This document shows, piece by piece, positions 14,121 to 17,850 of a stretch of DNA of 17,850 nucleotides. A program made the translations under genes and the position numbers. Source of the DNA: an uncultured Clostridiaceae bacterium (GTDB lineage: Bacteria > Bacillota > Clostridia > TANB77 > CAG-508); NCBI GenBank assembly GCA_958402495.1, contig CATXTS010000028.1, positions 1-17,850 of the forward strand. Direction: 5' to 3'. The notes under the pieces were generated by a model. It ran no database searches. It had not been told where the DNA came from and saw only the letters and a program-made list of their open reading frames with translations. Every line of letters begins with the position of its first letter. Position 1 is the first letter of the stretch.

Positions 14121-15896
14121 ATGAAAAAAGAAACTGGAAAAATTGTAGTAAAAGAAAATCAAAAAAGAAAATGGCTATGGATAGCTTTAGCTGGTATTGT
14201 GATAATAGCCTCTATTATTATAGCGGTAATTCTAATACAACAAGATACTAGCTATACCGTAGAAGAAATAGGAGAATATCAATACTTCAAACTTTATGAA
14301 AATGGAAAATATGGTGTGATAGATAAAGAAGGTAAAACCATTATTGAACCTAAATATGAAATGATTCAAATACCAAATCCATCGAAAGGCATCTTTGTTT
14401 GTGCAGATAATTATAATCAAGAAACAGGAGAATATCAGACAAAAGTATATAATGAAAAAGCAGAAGAATTATTTTCAAAATATGAGCAAGTAAAAGCACT
14501 TGCTTTTAAAGAAGCTACTACAGAAGTTCCTTTTGAAAAAAGTATTTTAGCCTATCGTCAAAATGGAAAATATGGTATTTTAAGTTTTGATGGAAAGGAG
14601 ATTACAAAAGCAGTTTATGATTCTATAGAAAGTCTTTTATATAAAGAAGGTTGTCTATTAGTAAGTCAAAATGGAAAATATGGTATTATCAATATGAAAG
14701 GAAAACAAATGATAAAACCAGAATATGATACGATTACAGCAGATGGGTATTATCATGATACTACCAAATACCAAGCAGCTGGTTTTATTGTTGGTAATAA
14801 GACACAAGAGGGATATCGCTATGGTTATATGAATTACAAAGGAGAAAAATTGCTAGATACACAGTATAATGAAGTAGATAGAGTTACAGAATTGATGGAT
14901 GACAAAAATGTGTATTTAGTAGCGTTTCAAAAAGGACAAGCCGCTATTTTAAAAAATAAAGAATATATCGTAAAACATGAATATGAAGATGTAGAATTTA
15001 ATCGCTTAAACCAGTTGTTTATAATACAAAAGGCAGGGAAACAAGGGGTTATGGATTTGACAGGAAAAGTCCTTTTACCACCAGAATATGATAGTGTAGT
15101 AGTAACCAGTGAAGAGATACAAGTACAAAAAGATGGAAAAGCACAGATATTTAACAAAAAGGGAGAACTACAGGAGAAAACAGCAGATATCAGTTATATA
15201 TCTGTAGCAGATGAAAAGTACTATATTGCTATGAATCAGGATAATTTGTATGGAATTGTTAGCAAAGATAAAAAAACTATTTTACCAATAGAATATACGT
15301 ATGTTGAGTATGCTTTTGGAGATTACTTTATGGTTACCAAAGAGGGGAAAATAGGCATTGTAGATGCAACGACTAAAAAAAATAAAGTACCATTTATGTA
15401 TCAAGTTATTCAAAAAATAGAAGGTAGTACAGCAATACAAGCTATCAATACACAAACAAATACGACTGATTTCTATAATGAACAAATAAAAAAAGTAGCT
15501 TCTGTAGAAAATGCTACGATTTATGCACAAGATACTTATATAAAAATTTTATCAAATAATCAAAGAATCTATTTAGATTTAAAAGGAAATATCATAGATA
15601 ACACACAAGTATTTACAGACCATACCTTATTTGCTAAAAAACAAGGAGAAAAATGGGGATTTGTCAATAAACAAGGACAAGAAAAAGTAAAAGCCATTTA
15701 TGATATGGTAACAGAGTTAAATGCTTATGGATTTGCAGGAATTAAAAAAGATGGCAAATGGGGTGTAATAGATGCACAAGGCAACATAATAGTAGAACCA
15801 AGCTATACAATTGAATGGCAAGAACCAGAATTTATAGGAAAGTATTGTAAATTAAATTTTGGTTATGGGTTAGAATATTATTCAGATGAATTATAA
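14121..15896 (+). CDS. Membrane-anchored WG-repeat protein
   Basis: A 591-aa protein with a short cytoplasmic N-terminus, one membrane helix at about 14-38 (WLWIALAGIVIIASIIIAVILIQ), and a long extracytoplasmic part built of about 11 WG repeats of roughly 30-50 residues. Clear copies include NGKYGVIDKEGKTIIEPKY, NGKYGILSFDGKEI, NGKYGIINMKGKQMIKPEY, AGKQGVMDLTGKVLLPPEY, GEKWGFVNKQGQ and DGKWGVIDAQGNIIVEPSY. The repeats fold as beta-rich units of unknown binding role. The last two copies are the most canonical (true W-G), and those in the middle are degenerate. There is no catalytic motif. It lies between a cation transporter and a PLP enzyme in one operon (gaps of 22 and 37 bases), but WG proteins are common and the link may be only positional. 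Confidence 0.85.
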   Translation: MKKETGKIVVKENQKRKWLWIALAGIVIIASIIIAVILIQQDTSYTVEEIGEYQYFKLYENGKYGVIDKEGKTIIEPKYEMIQIPNPSKGIFVCADNYNQETGEYQTKVYNEKAEELFSKYEQVKALAFKEATTEVPFEKSILAYRQNGKYGILSFDGKEITKAVYDSIESLLYKEGCLLVSQNGKYGIINMKGKQMIKPEYDTITADGYYHDTTKYQAAGFIVGNKTQEGYRYGYMNYKGEKLLDTQYNEVDRVTELMDDKNVYLVAFQKGQAAILKNKEYIVKHEYEDVEFNRLNQLFIIQKAGKQGVMDLTGKVLLPPEYDSVVVTSEEIQVQKDGKAQIFNKKGELQEKTADISYISVADEKYYIAMNQDNLYGIVSKDKKTILPIEYTYVEYAFGDYFMVTKEGKIGIVDATTKKNKVPFMYQVIQKIEGSTAIQAINTQTNTTDFYNEQIKKVASVENATIYAQDTYIKILSNNQRIYLDLKGNIIDNTQVFTDHTLFAKKQGEKWGFVNKQGQEKVKAIYDMVTELNAYGFAGIKKDGKWGVIDAQGNIIVEPSYTIEWQEPEFIGKYCKLNFGYGLEYYSDEL

Positions 15897-15933
15897 AAAA
15901 AGCACAGAATAAAGAAGAAGGGGTAATAAAAAC

Positions 15934-17178
15934 ATGTACGAAGTGATGGGAATTGATAAAGAAATTGAAGAGTTAGCCTTAGAGGCAGAAGGAGAAATAC
16001 AAACAGAATTTAAGCAAATAGAACAAGTATGTCAATATAATAGTTTAAAAGTATTAAAGGCATTTCAAGATAACCATATTTCAGATATGCATTTTGGTAG
16101 TACAACCGGATATGGCTATGGAGATGTAGGCAGAGATACGATTGAAAAGGTATTTGCACAAGTATTAAAGGCAGAAGATAGTTTAGTGAGGAGTCAATTT
16201 ATTTCAGGGACACATGCTTTAACAGTTGCCTTATTTGCTTTTTTAAGACCAGGGGATACGTTACTTAGTATTACGGGAAAACCTTATGATACCTTAGATG
16301 AAGTAATTGGTATACAAGAAAATCCAAGTTCTTTAAAATCCTATGGAATTTCTTTTGAACAAATAGAATTAGTGGAAAATGATTTTAATTATACAGCAAT
16401 ACAAGAAAGATTAAAAAAGGAAAAAGTAAAATTAATAGAAATTCAACGTTCAAAAGGATATAGTACTAGAAAAAGTATTTCTATTGAACAAGTAGAAAAA
16501 GTAATCGAGTGTATTAGACAAGTGGACAAAGAAGTGATTATTATGATAGACAATTGTTATTGTGAATTTGTTGGTACAAAAGAACCATTAGAAGTAGGTG
16601 CAGATGTAATAGTCGGTTCTTTAATTAAGAACTTAGGTGGTGGTATTGCACCAAATGGTGCGTATATTGCAGGAAGAAAAGATTTGGTTGAACTTGCAGC
16701 AGAAAGATTAACAGCGCCAGGGGAAGGAAAAGAAGTGGGACCTACTTTAGGTATTAATAAATCTATATTACAAGGTTTATTCTTAGCACCAAGTGTAGTG
16801 GCAGCTAGTTTAAAAACAGCTGTACTAGCTAGTAGAATGCTAGAAAAATTGGGTTATAGAGTAGAACCATTCTATCATGAAAAAAGAGCAGATATTGTAC
16901 AAACGATATATTTTGGAACTCCAGAAAAATTAATTGCTTATTGTCAAGGAATACAAATGGGGTCTCCTATAGATGCGGATTCTATTCCAGAACCATGGGA
17001 TATGCCAGGGTATACTGACCAAGTTATTATGGCAGCAGGTGCTTTTACACAAGGTTCTTCTATAGAACTTTCTTGTGATGGGCCAATTAGACCACCTTAT
17101 GTTGCGTTTATGCAAGGAGGCTTAACCTATGAATATGGAAAAATAGGCGTATTAAAAGCTATACAAAATTTAAAATAA
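15934..17178 (+). CDS. PLP-dependent enzyme of the methionine gamma-lyase/aluminium-resistance family
   Basis: A 414-aa fold-type I PLP enzyme. FISGTHALTVALFAFLRPGDTLLSITGKPYDTLDEVIG is the cofactor-binding and substrate entry region (about residues 88-125). MIDNCYCEFVG holds the Asp that contacts the pyridine nitrogen, and K232 in GSLIKNLGGG is the Schiff-base lysine. APNGAYIAGRKDLVELAAERLTAPGEGKEVG and the C-terminal GPIRPPYVAFMQGGLTYEYGKIGV are family signatures. Homologues are labelled cystathionine beta-lyase involved in aluminium resistance or methionine gamma-lyase-like; the real substrate is usually untested. It would cleave a sulfur amino acid in the cytoplasm. The nearest ribosome site is AGAAGGGG, ten bases before the ATG. 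Confidence 0.92.
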   Translation: MYEVMGIDKEIEELALEAEGEIQTEFKQIEQVCQYNSLKVLKAFQDNHISDMHFGSTTGYGYGDVGRDTIEKVFAQVLKAEDSLVRSQFISGTHALTVALFAFLRPGDTLLSITGKPYDTLDEVIGIQENPSSLKSYGISFEQIELVENDFNYTAIQERLKKEKVKLIEIQRSKGYSTRKSISIEQVEKVIECIRQVDKEVIIMIDNCYCEFVGTKEPLEVGADVIVGSLIKNLGGGIAPNGAYIAGRKDLVELAAERLTAPGEGKEVGPTLGINKSILQGLFLAPSVVAASLKTAVLASRMLEKLGYRVEPFYHEKRADIVQTIYFGTPEKLIAYCQGIQMGSPIDADSIPEPWDMPGYTDQVIMAAGAFTQGSSIELSCDGPIRPPYVAFMQGGLTYEYGKIGVLKAIQNLK

Positions 17179-17192
17179 AAGGAAATAAAAAC

Positions 17193-17850
17193 ATGAAAGT
17201 AGTAGTAATCGGCGGCGGACCTGCTGGTATGATGGCAGCTATAACGGCAGCTAAACAAAATAATACGGTAATTTTATTAGAAAAAATGAATATGCTCGGT
17301 AAAAAATTATTAATTACTGGAAAAGGTAGATGCAATATTACCAGTAGTTTACCGATAGAAGACTTCATACCCAATACACCAGGTAATGGTCGATTTTTAT
17401 ATAGTGCTTTTGAACAATATACAAACCAAGATATTTTAGAGTTTCTGAAGGAAGAAAATGTTCTAGTAAAAGAAGAAAGAGGAAATCGAATTTTTCCAGT
17501 CTCTAATCATTCACAAGATGTTTTACAGGCATTTTTAAAAAAGTTGAAACAAGAAAATGTAGAAATAAGAATGAATAGTGCTGTAAAGGAAATTATGCAA
17601 CAGGCAGGGCAAGTAACTGGTGTAGTATTACAAAATGGTAGTAAAATACTAGCGGATAAAGTTATTTTAGCGACTGGTGGAAAGAGTTATCCAGCAACAG
17701 GGTCTACAGGAGATGGGTATTTACTAGCACAGAAATTAGGTCATACCATAACTAACATAAAACCTTCTTTAGTACCACTTTGTGCCAATACGATACCTGA
17801 TTTAGAAAAAGAAGTCATGGATAAAAGTGAATATCCACATTCTTTAGCTT
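17193..17850 (+). CDS. FAD-dependent oxidoreductase, YhiN/BaiN (HI0933) family, 3' truncated
   Basis: The frame is open from ATG 17193 to the window edge (219 codons). It starts with the dinucleotide-binding motif VVVIGGGPAGMMAAITAA (residues 3-20), then LLEKMNMLGKKLLITGKGRCNIT, the strong signature of the HI0933/YhiN group, GNGRFLYSAFEQYTNQDILEFL, ERGNRIFPVSN, and the second FAD contact ILATGGKSYPATGSTGDGY. The family is about 400 aa, so about half is present. Members bind FAD; one clostridial member (BaiN) was reported to act in bile-acid dehydroxylation, but most are of unknown substrate. AAAGGA precedes the start at good spacing, 14 bases after the PLP-enzyme stop, so it is part of the same operon. 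Confidence 0.93.
   Translation, partial: MKVVVIGGGPAGMMAAITAAKQNNTVILLEKMNMLGKKLLITGKGRCNITSSLPIEDFIPNTPGNGRFLYSAFEQYTNQDILEFLKEENVLVKEERGNRIFPVSNHSQDVLQAFLKKLKQENVEIRMNSAVKEIMQQAGQVTGVVLQNGSKILADKVILATGGKSYPATGSTGDGYLLAQKLGHTITNIKPSLVPLCANTIPDLEKEVMDKSEYPHSLA

Noticed and set aside
1..17850. CRISPR array, tRNA/rRNA genes, insertion sequences or genes on the minus strand
   Set aside because: No regular spaced repeats, no tRNA-like clover or rRNA text, no transposase or flanking inverted repeats were seen; the long minus-strand frames all lie opposite well-supported + strand genes.

Overview
The window is low-GC (A-rich coding strand) DNA, and almost every gene lies on the + strand. Codon use, strong AGGAGG-type ribosome binding sites, extended -10 promoters and the gene families (short MetRS, VanS-like kinase, SipW/TasA set, aluminium-resistance PLP enzyme, YhiN/BaiN flavoprotein) point to a Firmicute of the class Clostridia. 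An uncultured gut-type lineage is my best guess. This rests on gene style only; no marker gene is decisive.

Layout. (1) 1-273 is the 3' end of a gene whose last 50 codons look like the variable region of a diversity-generating retroelement (DGR) target: a C-type-lectin/FGE-like C-terminus, about 52% GC and only about 11% adenine in otherwise AT-rich DNA. No reverse transcriptase or template repeat is present, so they would lie upstream or elsewhere. (2) 539-2268 is a decayed paralogue: a pilin-like N-terminus joined to the same FGE-like domain, broken by a 4-bp tandem duplication, two in-frame stops and a 1-bp insertion. (3) metG (2522-4111) has its own promoter and terminator. (4) 4234-6099 encodes a 621-aa protein of unknown function with a possible transglutaminase-like Cys/His/Glu core. 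(5) 6194-8427 is an OmpR-type response regulator and sensor kinase pair. (6) 8475-8914 is a long regulatory gap with two promoters and a strong terminator. One promoter shares a two-part element with the promoter of the response regulator gene. (7) 8915-12675 is a surface-protein operon: a frameshifted class D-like sortase, a TasA/camelysin-like protein, a SipW-type signal peptidase, a second small TasA-like protein, and a large Ig/ChW-like surface protein. (8) From a perfect consensus promoter at 12679-12707, a second operon carries a CNNM/CBS (HlyC/CorC) transporter, a membrane-anchored WG-repeat protein, a PLP enzyme of the methionine gamma-lyase/aluminium-resistance family, and the start of a YhiN/BaiN flavoprotein that runs off the window.

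How the parts may fit: the two-component system probably regulates itself, and through the shared element it may control the transcript that precedes the SipW/TasA surface operon. SipW would process the TasA-like subunits, whose signal sequences resemble its known substrates. The sortase at the head of that operon reads as broken by one extra A in a run of five, so cell-wall attachment may be lost or switchable. The most unusual element is the adenine-depleted variable region at the left edge, with a decayed relative beside it.
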